Source: CAZJOD01 sp964547525 (GTDB lineage Bacteria; Bacillota; Clostridia; JAAYHZ01). Taken from it: DNA of 26,872 nucleotides. Position 1 is the stretch's first letter. Every line of letters begins with the position of its first letter. Under the pieces are notes generated by a model, which was given only the letters and a program-made list of their open reading frames with translations, was not told the origin of the DNA and ran no database searches. Positions 14,601 to 20,484 of the stretch are shown here, piece after piece. The position numbers and the translations under genes were made by a program. The stretch lies in NCBI GenBank assembly GCA_964547525.1, contig CAZJOD010000033.1:1-26872 (forward strand), given 5' to 3'.

Positions 14601-17058
14601 GCCCTGTTATAATACTTAACAAAAGTATCAGTGCTTGTGAAAACGGATATAAAGACCGAATCAAATTATCAAATATTTTAAATCGGGAAAGTGCGGACAA
14701 GCCGGATTTGGATGAAAGCCAAGGCAATAGCTGCCAGTCCCCACGTATCCATCTATGTTCTCTTTTAAAAAACGCCATAGGTGTAACCGGAAATCCGTCC
14801 ATTAAAATAATGTCACTTGCATATGCAGCACGCAAATAACAACTTTCTAACAAGTCATGGCTTAATATTGAATTCTCCGGCAATTTTTTCCCTAAAACTT
14901 TGTGAAATATGCCTATATCATATATCCCCTTACCTGTGAATATGCCTTCTTCAAAATAATCTTGATACAAATCATAAGACTGTGATGAATAACAATCAAT
15001 ACCGGTCAATCCTGAAAAAAGTCTTGAAAAACGTGTACACAAGGCATTTTCCATCCGTACACCTACTTTTGGCTGTATAATTCCGTAACCGTCGATTACT
15101 TTGGTTCCTTCGGCATTAACAACAGCTTTATTAAGGGGATGAGCAATAATACCGCATAAAAGCCGTGCCGTATCCTTGTTTAATTCAGTATCTGCATCAA
15201 CTGTTATAACATATTTAAAACTTTGCAATAATTCCTTAGGATATTTATGATGTAAAAAAGTTGTATCTTCTTCTCCTAGTAAAAGAGCATTAAACTCTTC
15301 AAGTTTTCCACGCTTTCTTTCATAACCCATCCAACAATTCTCTTTAGGATTATAAAGTCTCTTCCTACAAAAAAACATAAACCTGTTTTCAGTTGAACAA
15401 TGTGATATATTTTTAATACAAGACTCGGCATATTCTAATAAAACATTATCATAATCGGCACTTTCTTGCGAATTATCTTTAAAGTCCAGCAAAAGTGCCA
15501 TATAAAGATTATCATCTCTATTTGCCAGCCAATATATCTTTAGCTTTTCAATATATTCTTTTATCTTTTCTTTGGAATCGGTAATTACAGGTATGACTGC
15601 AACGGTTCTGGCATAATCCGGAATTCCGTCTTTATATTCCAATTGAGGGAGAAACCTTAATTTACCGAATTTACTTATAGAATCGTTTACAAGTATCTCG
15701 GAAATTCTGTGTCCTAAAGGTAAACTCACTAAAAACAATAATAACATTTTAAAAGAAAATATTGAAATATTGAATGTAAATGATGCAATAAGAATAGAAA
15801 GTATAACACCCAATATGAACACAGATAATACATATGTCATAAATTTGTGTTTCAAATCATTTTTAAAGGTGCCTTCTATTATTTCGTTAAATTTATCTCC
15901 CGTAAGATAATACCCTATATAAATACTTTTATCATCTTCAGATCGGTTTGAATCGCTTATACGTTTATTACAACGATGTACTATCTTTTTTGCAACATCT
16001 ATTTCGGATAGTCTTGTTTTTCGAGATATCTCTTCAATTCTCTTATGATAAGCCACTTTCGTCTTAAAATTACATAAGTCGTAAACACGAGCGGGGTCAT
16101 CCGCCAGTGTCTCTTCTACTTTACTCAGTTGTAGGTAAATATCTTCCCATAACAAAGAAGATATATCGTTTAAACATGTTATTAGCGAGTTTATTCTAAC
16201 TTGTAAATGGGCTTGCTCTGATGTCTCGGTTGATATAATATCATTTACATTTTCATCTTTTAAAAAGTGACGCTCAATGGTATCTTTAATCATGTTTGTT
16301 TCGTCCGAGTCCATTTCCTGGCACCTATAGAATATATGACTTAAAAATCTTCGTTCTTTTTCAATATTTTTAGATAAACGCCGTATAAGATACTGATCGG
16401 CATTACTCTTCTCCAATGCTTCTTTTAATATTTTATCGGCTCTTTCTTTTTGTTTTATAATATTAACGGTTTTTTCGGCTAAAGCTGTGATATGCTCTAA
16501 AATACATAGCTTAAGAATCATAGGCATCATCCAAATTTCCGAGCTTAATAAAACATCTTTATCTTGATATTCATTTATAGCTTCGACCAATTGGCGATCG
16601 TTAACATGAAATGAATGATCATTCAATATTTTACGAGCCATATTATATATTCTTAAAACTGTTTTACCATTTGTATTGTATGGTAACATCCGCATGGTCT
16701 TCATTTTTACGCCACGACTAATGTTGTTTTGCTCACGTATAATAATATAATAATTATCTACCAGCCAATTGACAGCAGGTATCAAATCTTCATACCTGTT
16801 TTGAGATTTATATATAGTCCGCACATATTTTTTTATTTTCGCGGTATAAAATATCCTCAATTTAACATCCCAATATGAACGATTCGACCCTTTAAAATAT
16901 GTTTTATGTTCTTTTTCATCTTCCGGTTGCCGGTTGTTTCCATGGGTTATGTTCTCATACTCTTGCCTGTAACCATGTTTTATACCATGCATATATCTTA
17001 ATATTGTTCCGTAAATAAAAAAAATAATTGCCAAGACAGCTGCAATAATTGATCCCAT
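8683..17058 (-). CDS. Cyclic beta-1,2-glucan synthase-like multidomain enzyme (GT84, glycoamylase-like/GH189-type, GH94)
   Basis: At 2,791 residues this is close to Cgs/ChvB/NdvB (about 2,800), which polymerises UDP-glucose into beta-1,2-glucan, cyclises it and trims it by phosphorolysis. Visible order: an N-terminal membrane helix (3-22); a cytoplasmic segment; helices at about 405-455; a GT84 transferase with DADTE at 621-625 and REHRW at 766-770; membrane helices at about 790-890 and 920-970. Next comes the glycoamylase-like cyclisation domain (about 1000-1470) with RTSPTNLG, E1341 (GISESGYY), E1411 (FYEAMDF) and HHQGMS at 1436-1441. Two GH94 carbohydrate-binding-type regions follow (starting about 1510 and 1990), then the GH94 barrel with GFRDQLQDS and DWND at 2470-2473. 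All key motifs look intact. The ATG has AAAAGGAG upstream. It is a single-gene unit with no NdvA/Cgt-type exporter beside it. The symbol is left blank because the product of Gram-positive homologues may differ. Confidence 0.9.
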   Translation of the reverse strand: MGSIIAAVLAIIFFIYGTILRYMHGIKHGYRQEYENITHGNNRQPEDEKEHKTYFKGSNRSYWDVKLRIFYTAKIKKYVRTIYKSQNRYEDLIPAVNWLVDNYYIIIREQNNISRGVKMKTMRMLPYNTNGKTVLRIYNMARKILNDHSFHVNDRQLVEAINEYQDKDVLLSSEIWMMPMILKLCILEHITALAEKTVNIIKQKERADKILKEALEKSNADQYLIRRLSKNIEKERRFLSHIFYRCQEMDSDETNMIKDTIERHFLKDENVNDIISTETSEQAHLQVRINSLITCLNDISSLLWEDIYLQLSKVEETLADDPARVYDLCNFKTKVAYHKRIEEISRKTRLSEIDVAKKIVHRCNKRISDSNRSEDDKSIYIGYYLTGDKFNEIIEGTFKNDLKHKFMTYVLSVFILGVILSILIASFTFNISIFSFKMLLLFLVSLPLGHRISEILVNDSISKFGKLRFLPQLEYKDGIPDYARTVAVIPVITDSKEKIKEYIEKLKIYWLANRDDNLYMALLLDFKDNSQESADYDNVLLEYAESCIKNISHCSTENRFMFFCRKRLYNPKENCWMGYERKRGKLEEFNALLLGEEDTTFLHHKYPKELLQSFKYVITVDADTELNKDTARLLCGIIAHPLNKAVVNAEGTKVIDGYGIIQPKVGVRMENALCTRFSRLFSGLTGIDCYSSQSYDLYQDYFEEGIFTGKGIYDIGIFHKVLGKKLPENSILSHDLLESCYLRAAYASDIILMDGFPVTPMAFFKREHRWIRGDWQLLPWLSSKSGLSALSRFKIFDNLIRSLYPFSQALILLLSIITGRNLPFVLLFIFAGDIIVILKDILIYITIKLRTVAIGVFVSSFYITTGKAFLKLFFSFLFLPFKAYMTIDAILRTLYRLYISKKHMLEWQTAEACENMADNETVKYIVKMLPAVLFGIFMMVFPILREWENLILSLTGGVFLVLSPFIAYNLGKKIEPDNHIPDYIKSDVKIVSRKIWGYFEYFFHKAPNSLVPDNYQIIPCLTQANRTSPTNLGFQMLSGVCALDMGFSGINGFIEKTENLIGVMMQMEKWNGHFYNWYDTCKLKILPPSYVSTADSGNLAACLIVLIETLKELTSMKISTDLIKEGLMMTVKMADCKDIPEDAGVLTIIEKICEKQPTTGKNAEWSFILHEMCISLKHDYKTMYKDGSISITHLPEHEYEVYKNRINLLMNKSKQLFKDMDFTKLYDSKKHLFHIGYNATTGEYDRAHYDLLASEARLASYIAIAGNQVPLKHWFKLGRPFTVIRRKAVLLSWSGTMFEYLLPSIFLKQTEGSMMDVTCKKVIDKQIEYCNLRNVPWGISESGYYKFDKKLNYQYRAFGVPGIGLRSDIKKSLVIAPYATFLAMPFDIKRAYDNMLRLRNYNAEDNFGFYEAMDFMTSSSKNMYTECKLIKSYMIHHQGMSLASFDNLLNNGILTKRFNKNDEVKSVDLILEERSPGGLIVKDDPVIVQKSRKTEMPKSTKGDYRHIGICNPKYPVCHIMSNNSYTVMLTSSGEGFSKWGNDLVNRWKANNSGESHGIFIYVRLHNENRLWSSAYKPVCLTPDRYSVEFHPDRAEYLREDFNIETKTEITVSPKHNVEIRKVSLVNKRKDRADLDVTLYFEPVLDSQANDIAHPAFNKMFLSTEYIKDKNVLLVHRRVRSGNKKEKYAFLTCGTDAKQYGMTEYETDRYQFLGRHGTVRAPYAMKSDLPLSNRAGNNLDSVMAKRIHMSITPGKKAVVYFVIGMADSRKEALTMAEIYKSCNYCDDIFNVAKVDSEVEMKYLGIEKNKLNQYLNLVGSIYYPSRLLRGPVDILKQNNLGQKSLWKYGISGDHPIILVKVHDEKGLLTVKDIVSAYEYFGKNGIDADLVILTDEPSGYYTNLTNRIKDILCDVKIYYPNTSNKGVYILNSNETDKEFITLITTVARLVIDAKSGFNLKRIRKLMYEDSIVKKEIYPMERKEFNNEELPMENLKYFNGMGGFSYDGNEYVINLRNKETTPLPWINVIANKSFGFTISESGAGYTWCKNSRENKLTVWNNDPVTDLPSETIFIYDVKTGRLITPTPAPIRDDDEYRIRHGYGYTNFLHNTSGLSLSMNVFADKFDPVKIYLLNIKNDSETDRSFVLYFYTDLVLGVDKEVSAPFLLSEMDIKNNIFYVKNSYTDDFKNHICFLSSSENIESWTGDKTEFIGKGGTLRSPISAYGENLSCNVGAGYNPCGVILVNITVKPKQNKSVTFILGESDDYTKIITMSKKYGNITNTVESLEDVKKTNIEFLNKVRVNTPDDSFNTIMNGHLIYQNLICRMYARAAFYQSGGAYGFRDQLQDSLPIMYYDSFITREHIIRSCMHQFEEGDVLHWWHDEDGRGVRTKISDDLLWLPYVTTKYVKTTGDYGILNEKVFYIKSDLLGKEDHESYKVPEVSTLCESVYLHCKKAIEKGYTKGEHGIALMGGGDWNDGMNTVGIEGRGESVWLTWFLIEVMKEFTHTAQKMNDLQYKDELECRILEYKEAVNKECWDGNWFVRAFFDDGTVLGSKNSSECMIDSISQSWAVISNATDDERKNRAMDSVSRYLVDKKERLVKLLTPPFEHLQPSPGYIKGYFPGIRENGGQYTHGAIWNIVAYTMLGKGNEAYELFNLINPVNHTVDYWSMMKYKTEPYAVAADVYSSPEYSGRGGWSWYTGSAGWLYQAGLNYILGINVLDGYIIVEPCIPKMWKNYSVYMEIKESKFFITVQNPFGVSTGPIDVMVDGKKYDSGKVPIDLPGDMHSILVTILKK

Positions 17059-17110
17059 GTGCAGACTCCTTTTTTATTATTTGACATTAGTTCAAAATGT
17101 TAATTAACCA

Positions 17111-17138
17111 AAAAACAAAGGGGTTAATCGCCCCGTTT
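17111..17138 (-). terminator. Weak terminator-like hairpin in the glucan synthase leader
   Basis: On the minus strand GGGG (complement of 17132-17135) pairs with CCCC (complement of 17121-17124) around a 7-nt loop, followed by TTTGTTTTTT. The stem has only four GC pairs plus a few AT pairs beyond a mismatch. Lying 53-80 nt upstream of the start codon, it could attenuate the glucan synthase gene or do nothing. Confidence 0.25.
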
Positions 17139-17154
17139 CTTTTTAAGCATATAT

Positions 17155-17167
17155 TCACACTGTGAAC
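17155..17167. promoter_or_regulatory. Palindrome TTCACACTGTGAA upstream of the glucan synthase gene
   Basis: This is a perfect 6+1+6 palindrome about 100 bp upstream of the glucan synthase start. It has the size and symmetry of a dimeric regulator's operator. No matching regulator gene is in the window, and no strong -35/-10 pair could be assigned next to it. Confidence 0.3.
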
Positions 17168-17175
17168 ATATTAAA

Positions 17176-17197
17176 ACACAGGTTTTTTTACCTATGT
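17176..17197 (-). terminator. Hairpin downstream of the leftward AEC gene
   Basis: On the minus strand ACATAGGT and ACCTGTGT pair over 8 bp (one G-U) around an A6 loop, and TTTTAAT follows. It lies about 100 bp past the AEC stop codon. It is weaker than a classical terminator, so confidence is modest. Confidence 0.35.
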
Positions 17198-17268
17198 CTT
17201 AAATAGCTAAAATTATGCATTTAAAACTTTGTCACAAATTTTTGCGCATAAGTACAGCTGTTATTATC

Positions 17269-17288
17269 TTTTCCGTGTGCACGGAAAA
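17269..17288. repeat. Near-perfect 8-bp hairpin TTTTCCGT/ACGGAAAA
   Basis: TTTTCCGT (17269-17276) and ACGGAAAA (17281-17288) are exact complements around GTGC. It sits just past the stop of the leftward AEC gene. There is no T-run on the minus-strand exit side, so it may be a stability or processing element rather than a terminator. Confidence 0.35.
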
Positions 17289-17298
17289 TATACATTTT

Positions 17299-18228
17299 TT
17301 ATATTTTTTCAGTAAAATATTGGATAAGATAAGCAATCAGAGGAATTGTAAATATAGATAATATAGTTGATAATGCCACGTTTTTAGATGCCGTGAGAAT
17401 ATCCTTCTCGAATTTTTCAGAGAACAATACTGTATTTGCAGCAACAGGCATGCCTGACAAAATAGTGCAAACACTTATTACCATAGGCGGTAAATTGAAC
17501 AGTAAAGCAAAACCTAATATACAAACCGGAACGACTAACAACCTCAATATACTTGTAATATAAGTGTCAGCGCCTTTTACAACCTTTATAAACGGAGTTC
17601 CGGCAATTGTCGATCCTATCATTACCATGGACAATGTAATCGTTATGCTTCCGATTGAGTCCATAGCTTCGGATAATTGAACCGGGATTCTAATTTGTAA
17701 AATAAAAGTCAGCATTCCTATGAAGATAGCCACTATACTCGGATTTTTAATTACTTTTATCAAAGACTTTAAACTTTTTTCACCGGTAAAAAGCATTAAA
17801 CCGTATGTCCATAGGAGAACATTAAAGTGAATGATAAATATTGATGTTAAAAAAACGCCCTCTTTACCTAAAAGGCTTTCAATTACCGGAAATCCCATAA
17901 AAGCGCAATTTGAAAAAATTAAACTAAATTGCACTATAGGCCTTTTATCAAATTTAAACCTTCTTGATATTAAAAATGCAAACAAAATCATAAACATATA
18001 TACAAAAAGACCGAATAAAAAGACTTGCCATGCCATTTTTATTCTGTCCTGTGTTATTTCTATCTGATATGAAGAAACAATTAATAATGGAATTGTAACA
18101 TAAATTAATAAGTCCGTAAAAACTTTATTTGACACTTCATTTATGATTTTAGCTTTTCTCGCAATGAATCCTGCAATCATTATAAAAAGTAGTACTAGCA
18201 CTTTATCAAACACTAAACTTGCAGTCAT
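17299..18228 (-). CDS. AEC-family (auxin efflux carrier-type) membrane transporter
   Basis: This is a 309-residue integral membrane protein of the auxin efflux carrier family (Membrane_trans/PF03547 type) with about 10 hydrophobic segments. Bacterial members include transporters of malate, malonate and other organic acids, but this one's substrate cannot be inferred. The core segment CAFMGFPVIESLLGKEGVF is the usual N-half motif, and the C-half has SGMPVAANTVLFSEKF. Start: ATG 18228, preceded by AGAAAGGA. An in-frame TTG at 18264 would add 12 charged residues with no ribosome site and is rejected. It is divergent from a second AEC gene, and each has a promoter and an ATTACC(C)GGTAAT palindrome in its leader, which suggests joint control. 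Confidence 0.87.
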   Translation of the reverse strand: MTASLVFDKVLVLLFIMIAGFIARKAKIINEVSNKVFTDLLIYVTIPLLIVSSYQIEITQDRIKMAWQVFLFGLFVYMFMILFAFLISRRFKFDKRPIVQFSLIFSNCAFMGFPVIESLLGKEGVFLTSIFIIHFNVLLWTYGLMLFTGEKSLKSLIKVIKNPSIVAIFIGMLTFILQIRIPVQLSEAMDSIGSITITLSMVMIGSTIAGTPFIKVVKGADTYITSILRLLVVPVCILGFALLFNLPPMVISVCTILSGMPVAANTVLFSEKFEKDILTASKNVALSTILSIFTIPLIAYLIQYFTEKI

Positions 18229-18279
18229 AAAAAATCCTTTCTCTTCTAGATGCCGGCCTTTCAATTTAAATATTATTAT

Positions 18280-18292
18280 ATTACCCGGTAAT
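18280..18292. promoter_or_regulatory. Palindrome ATTACCCGGTAAT at the leftward AEC start site
   Basis: This 6+1+6 palindrome lies immediately downstream of the leftward -10 (18300-18305), covering about +1 to +13 of the predicted transcript. It matches the 12-bp ATTACCGGTAAT palindrome in the divergent gene's leader apart from one extra central base. That is a good position for repression. Confidence 0.5.
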
Positions 18293-18299
18293 CTTTAGC

Positions 18300-18328
18300 A
18301 TTATATCACTTATTATATTTGATGTCAT
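18300..18328 (-). promoter_or_regulatory. Promoter of the leftward AEC gene
   Basis: On the minus strand: ATGACA (-35, complement of 18323-18328), 17 bp, then TATAAT (complement of 18300-18305) with TGA directly upstream (extended -10). It gives a leader of about 65 nt. Confidence 0.7.
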
Positions 18329-18406
18329 GATAATTCTGTATGTTACAGCAGCTTAATTTTTTTAAATCCCACATAAATCCCATTTATGAATATGAACATT
18401 TTATTG

Positions 18407-18436
18407 TTTACAGCTTTTTAATCAGAGTGATATAAT
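18407..18436 (+). promoter_or_regulatory. Promoter of the rightward AEC gene
   Basis: TTTACA (18407-18412), an 18-bp spacer and TATAAT (18431-18436), again with an extended TGA. The predicted start is near 18443 and the leader is about 55 nt. The leader contains ACCGGTAA at 18451-18458 and ATTACCGGTAAT at 18469-18480. Confidence 0.7.
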
Positions 18437-18449
18437 AAACTTTATTGGG

Positions 18450-18480
18450 AACCGGTAAATATATTAAAATTACCGGTAAT
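18450..18480. promoter_or_regulatory. Two ACCGGTAA operator-like sites in the rightward AEC leader
   Basis: AACCGGTAAA (18450-18459) and the perfect 12-bp palindrome ATTACCGGTAAT (18469-18480) lie 18-19 bp centre to centre. They fall between the predicted start site and the ribosome site (GGAG 18489-18492). Together with 18280-18292 they look like one regulator's sites. Confidence 0.5.
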
Positions 18481-18498
18481 ATTATAACGGAGAATTAA

Positions 18499-19446
18499 AT
18501 GGCTAATATTATTTTTACGATTAACTGTGTTCTGCCTGTTTTCTTAGTAATTATCATCGGTTACATACTAAAACGAACAAAGCTTATGAGCCAAAATTTT
18601 ATAGATAACGCTTCAAAACTGGTATTTCTATTATTTTTACCCTCGCTGATATTTCGTCAGATTTCTGCGGTAGAGTTCGATAAGCTTGCCGGAATACATA
18701 AAACCGCTCTGATAGGTATAATTGCCGTAACGGCACATTTTTTGATATTGTCTGTAATTGTAAAATTTTTTATTAAAGATCGTCCTTCCCGAGGTGCATT
18801 TATACAAGGATGTTTTAGAAGCAATTACGCCTTAATAGGAGTCCCTTTAGCTACAAACCTATTCGGTCGGGAAGGTGCCGCTAAATGTGCGGTTATGCTT
18901 GCGGTTATACTTCCCTTTTTTATTGTGTATTCGGTTATTACACTGTCACTTAATGCCGAATCCTCTGAAAAAAGTGACTTTAAAAATATTTTATTTAAAA
19001 TAGTAAAAAATCCTTACATAATTGCAGTATTTTCTGGTTTGCTTTTTTCGCTTGCTTCAATTCATGTTCCGGATGTTATAGGCAAAACTCTTGATTATAT
19101 GGCCGATATAGCTACTCCGTTGGCACTGCTTACCATTGGTGCGTTTCTAAGTACCGCCAATATAAAAGACAATTTCCGAATTGCACTTTCAGCGTCACTT
19201 ATAAAGACAGTTTTAGTACCCCTATTATCTTTACCCCCGGCCTTATTTTTAGGATTAAGAGGTGCAGATTTGGGAGTACTGTTTATACTGTTTGCATCGC
19301 CGGCTGCAGTAAGCAGTTTTATTATGGCCAAAGGTATGAAATCGAATGCTTCCTTGGCGGCTAATATAGTTATTATATCTACAGCTTTATCCTGTTTTAC
19401 TTTTTTCATAGGTATATTGATTTTGAAAAATAGCGGAGTAATATGA
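18499..19446 (+). CDS. AEC-family (auxin efflux carrier-type) membrane transporter
   Basis: This 315-residue polytopic membrane protein is of the same family and layout as the divergent neighbour. It has an N-terminal VFLVIIIGYILKRTKLMSQ helix-loop, FRSNYALIGVPLATNLFGREGA in the N-half, and FASPAAVSSFIMAKGMKSNASLAANIV near the end. The two copies are clearly distinct in sequence, so this is not a recent duplication. ATG 18499 has GGAG six bases upstream. The stop (19444-19446) is followed at once by the start of the VTT-type gene, so the two are probably cotranscribed and coupled. The substrate is unknown. Confidence 0.87.
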   Translation: MANIIFTINCVLPVFLVIIIGYILKRTKLMSQNFIDNASKLVFLLFLPSLIFRQISAVEFDKLAGIHKTALIGIIAVTAHFLILSVIVKFFIKDRPSRGAFIQGCFRSNYALIGVPLATNLFGREGAAKCAVMLAVILPFFIVYSVITLSLNAESSEKSDFKNILFKIVKNPYIIAVFSGLLFSLASIHVPDVIGKTLDYMADIATPLALLTIGAFLSTANIKDNFRIALSASLIKTVLVPLLSLPPALFLGLRGADLGVLFILFASPAAVSSFIMAKGMKSNASLAANIVIISTALSCFTFFIGILILKNSGVI

Positions 19447-19447
19447 T

Positions 19448-20422
19448 ATGATTATTGACAAATATAAAAAGTATTTTAATTTGTTAAATATGTATATTTT
19501 ACGATTTTATATAGGTTTGGTACCGTCATATACCGGTTGTTGTTTTTATAACAATATTAATTCGGATAATAAAAAAAATAACTCAAATAATATTATCATG
19601 CTGAATAAAAAATCAATATTTCATTGTTCAAATCGAAAAGACTCTATAAAAGAAAATATGAACGATATAAGCAATGGTTTTAATAGATGTGAAAATCAAA
19701 GCAAACCCAATCTACCCAAAAAAAGGTTTTACATTTTACTAATGATCATAGTTATGCTGGCAAGCTTGTTTTTAGTTCCTCAAGTAAGATCTTTTACCGG
19801 TAGATTTATAAAAGCAATGAGTAATCCAGATCAATTACAAGATTATATACGTAGGGAAGGTAAATGGGCACCATTTATATTTATATTTATACAGACTATG
19901 CAAGTCATCATAGCTCCTATTCCGGGTAATGTAACCACATTGGCGGGAGGCTTAATGTTCGGTTCCACTCTTGGTTTTATATACGGCTCCATAGGGTTAA
20001 TCATCGGCTCTACCACCGCTTTTTATTTGGCACGATTTTATGGGAAACCTTTTGTCATAAAAATTGCAGGAGCTGATAATTATGAAAAATATAGTAAATA
20101 CTTTACCAAAAAAAGCAGACTGGTTTTATTTCTTTTATTCCTATTCCCCTTCTTTCCGGATGACATGCTATGCTTTTTAGCAGGTATATCCACTTTAACA
20201 TTCGGAACATTTATTTTATTTGTAATACTTGCAAGGTTGCCTGGTGTATATGTGTCGGTATTTATTGGAAGCGGAAGTCTTAATTTACCGGTATGGTCAT
20301 GGATCCTAATTGCTGCGATATCTCTTTCTTTGATTTATTTCAGCGCTCGTTACGGTGATAAAATAGAAGATGCAATATTGACAAAAATAAAAAAAGTATT
20401 TAAGAAAAGATCACCCGATTAA
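19448..20422 (+). CDS. VTT/TVP38 (DedA-like) membrane protein with unusual N-terminal extension
   Basis: This is a 324-residue protein. Residues about 93-115 form a membrane helix. The VTT (SNARE-associated/DedA-like) domain follows at about 140-275, with APIPGNVTTLAGGLMFG, YGKPFVIKI and the family motif FPFFPDDMLCFLAG (232-245). VTT proteins are implicated in lipid scrambling or transport and envelope homeostasis, but the exact role here is unknown. The first 90 residues are hydrophilic, Asn-rich (around 35-48) and unlike the family. The start at 19448 is supported by GGAG at 19435-19438 and by its 1-bp spacing from the AEC stop. An internal ATG at 19658 (residue 71) would give a more typical protein but lacks a good ribosome site. 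It could reflect either a real extension or drift. Confidence 0.8.
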   Translation: MIIDKYKKYFNLLNMYILRFYIGLVPSYTGCCFYNNINSDNKKNNSNNIIMLNKKSIFHCSNRKDSIKENMNDISNGFNRCENQSKPNLPKKRFYILLMIIVMLASLFLVPQVRSFTGRFIKAMSNPDQLQDYIRREGKWAPFIFIFIQTMQVIIAPIPGNVTTLAGGLMFGSTLGFIYGSIGLIIGSTTAFYLARFYGKPFVIKIAGADNYEKYSKYFTKKSRLVLFLLFLFPFFPDDMLCFLAGISTLTFGTFILFVILARLPGVYVSVFIGSGSLNLPVWSWILIAAISLSLIYFSARYGDKIEDAILTKIKKVFKKRSPD

Positions 20423-20465
20423 AAATTAATTATTGGAGTTAAAATCATATTAAAACTATCAAAAC

Positions 20466-20484
20466 AAAAATATACCTGTGTATA
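20466..20484 (-). terminator. Small hairpin with T-run after addA
   Basis: On the minus strand TATAC pairs with GTATA around a 4-nt loop and is followed by TTTTT, directly after the addA stop. A 5-bp AT-rich stem is weak, so this is only a possible terminator. Confidence 0.3.

Noticed and set aside
8683..17058. Possibility that the 8.4-kb ORF is an artefactual fusion of separate transferase and phosphorylase genes
   Set aside because: Length and domain order match single-polypeptide Cgs/NdvB proteins, and no internal stop or ribosome-site-led restart is evident.
18229..18264. TTG start giving the leftward AEC protein a charged 12-residue N-terminus
   Set aside because: There is no ribosome site for it, whereas AGAAAGGA precedes ATG 18228, which starts directly before the first membrane helix.
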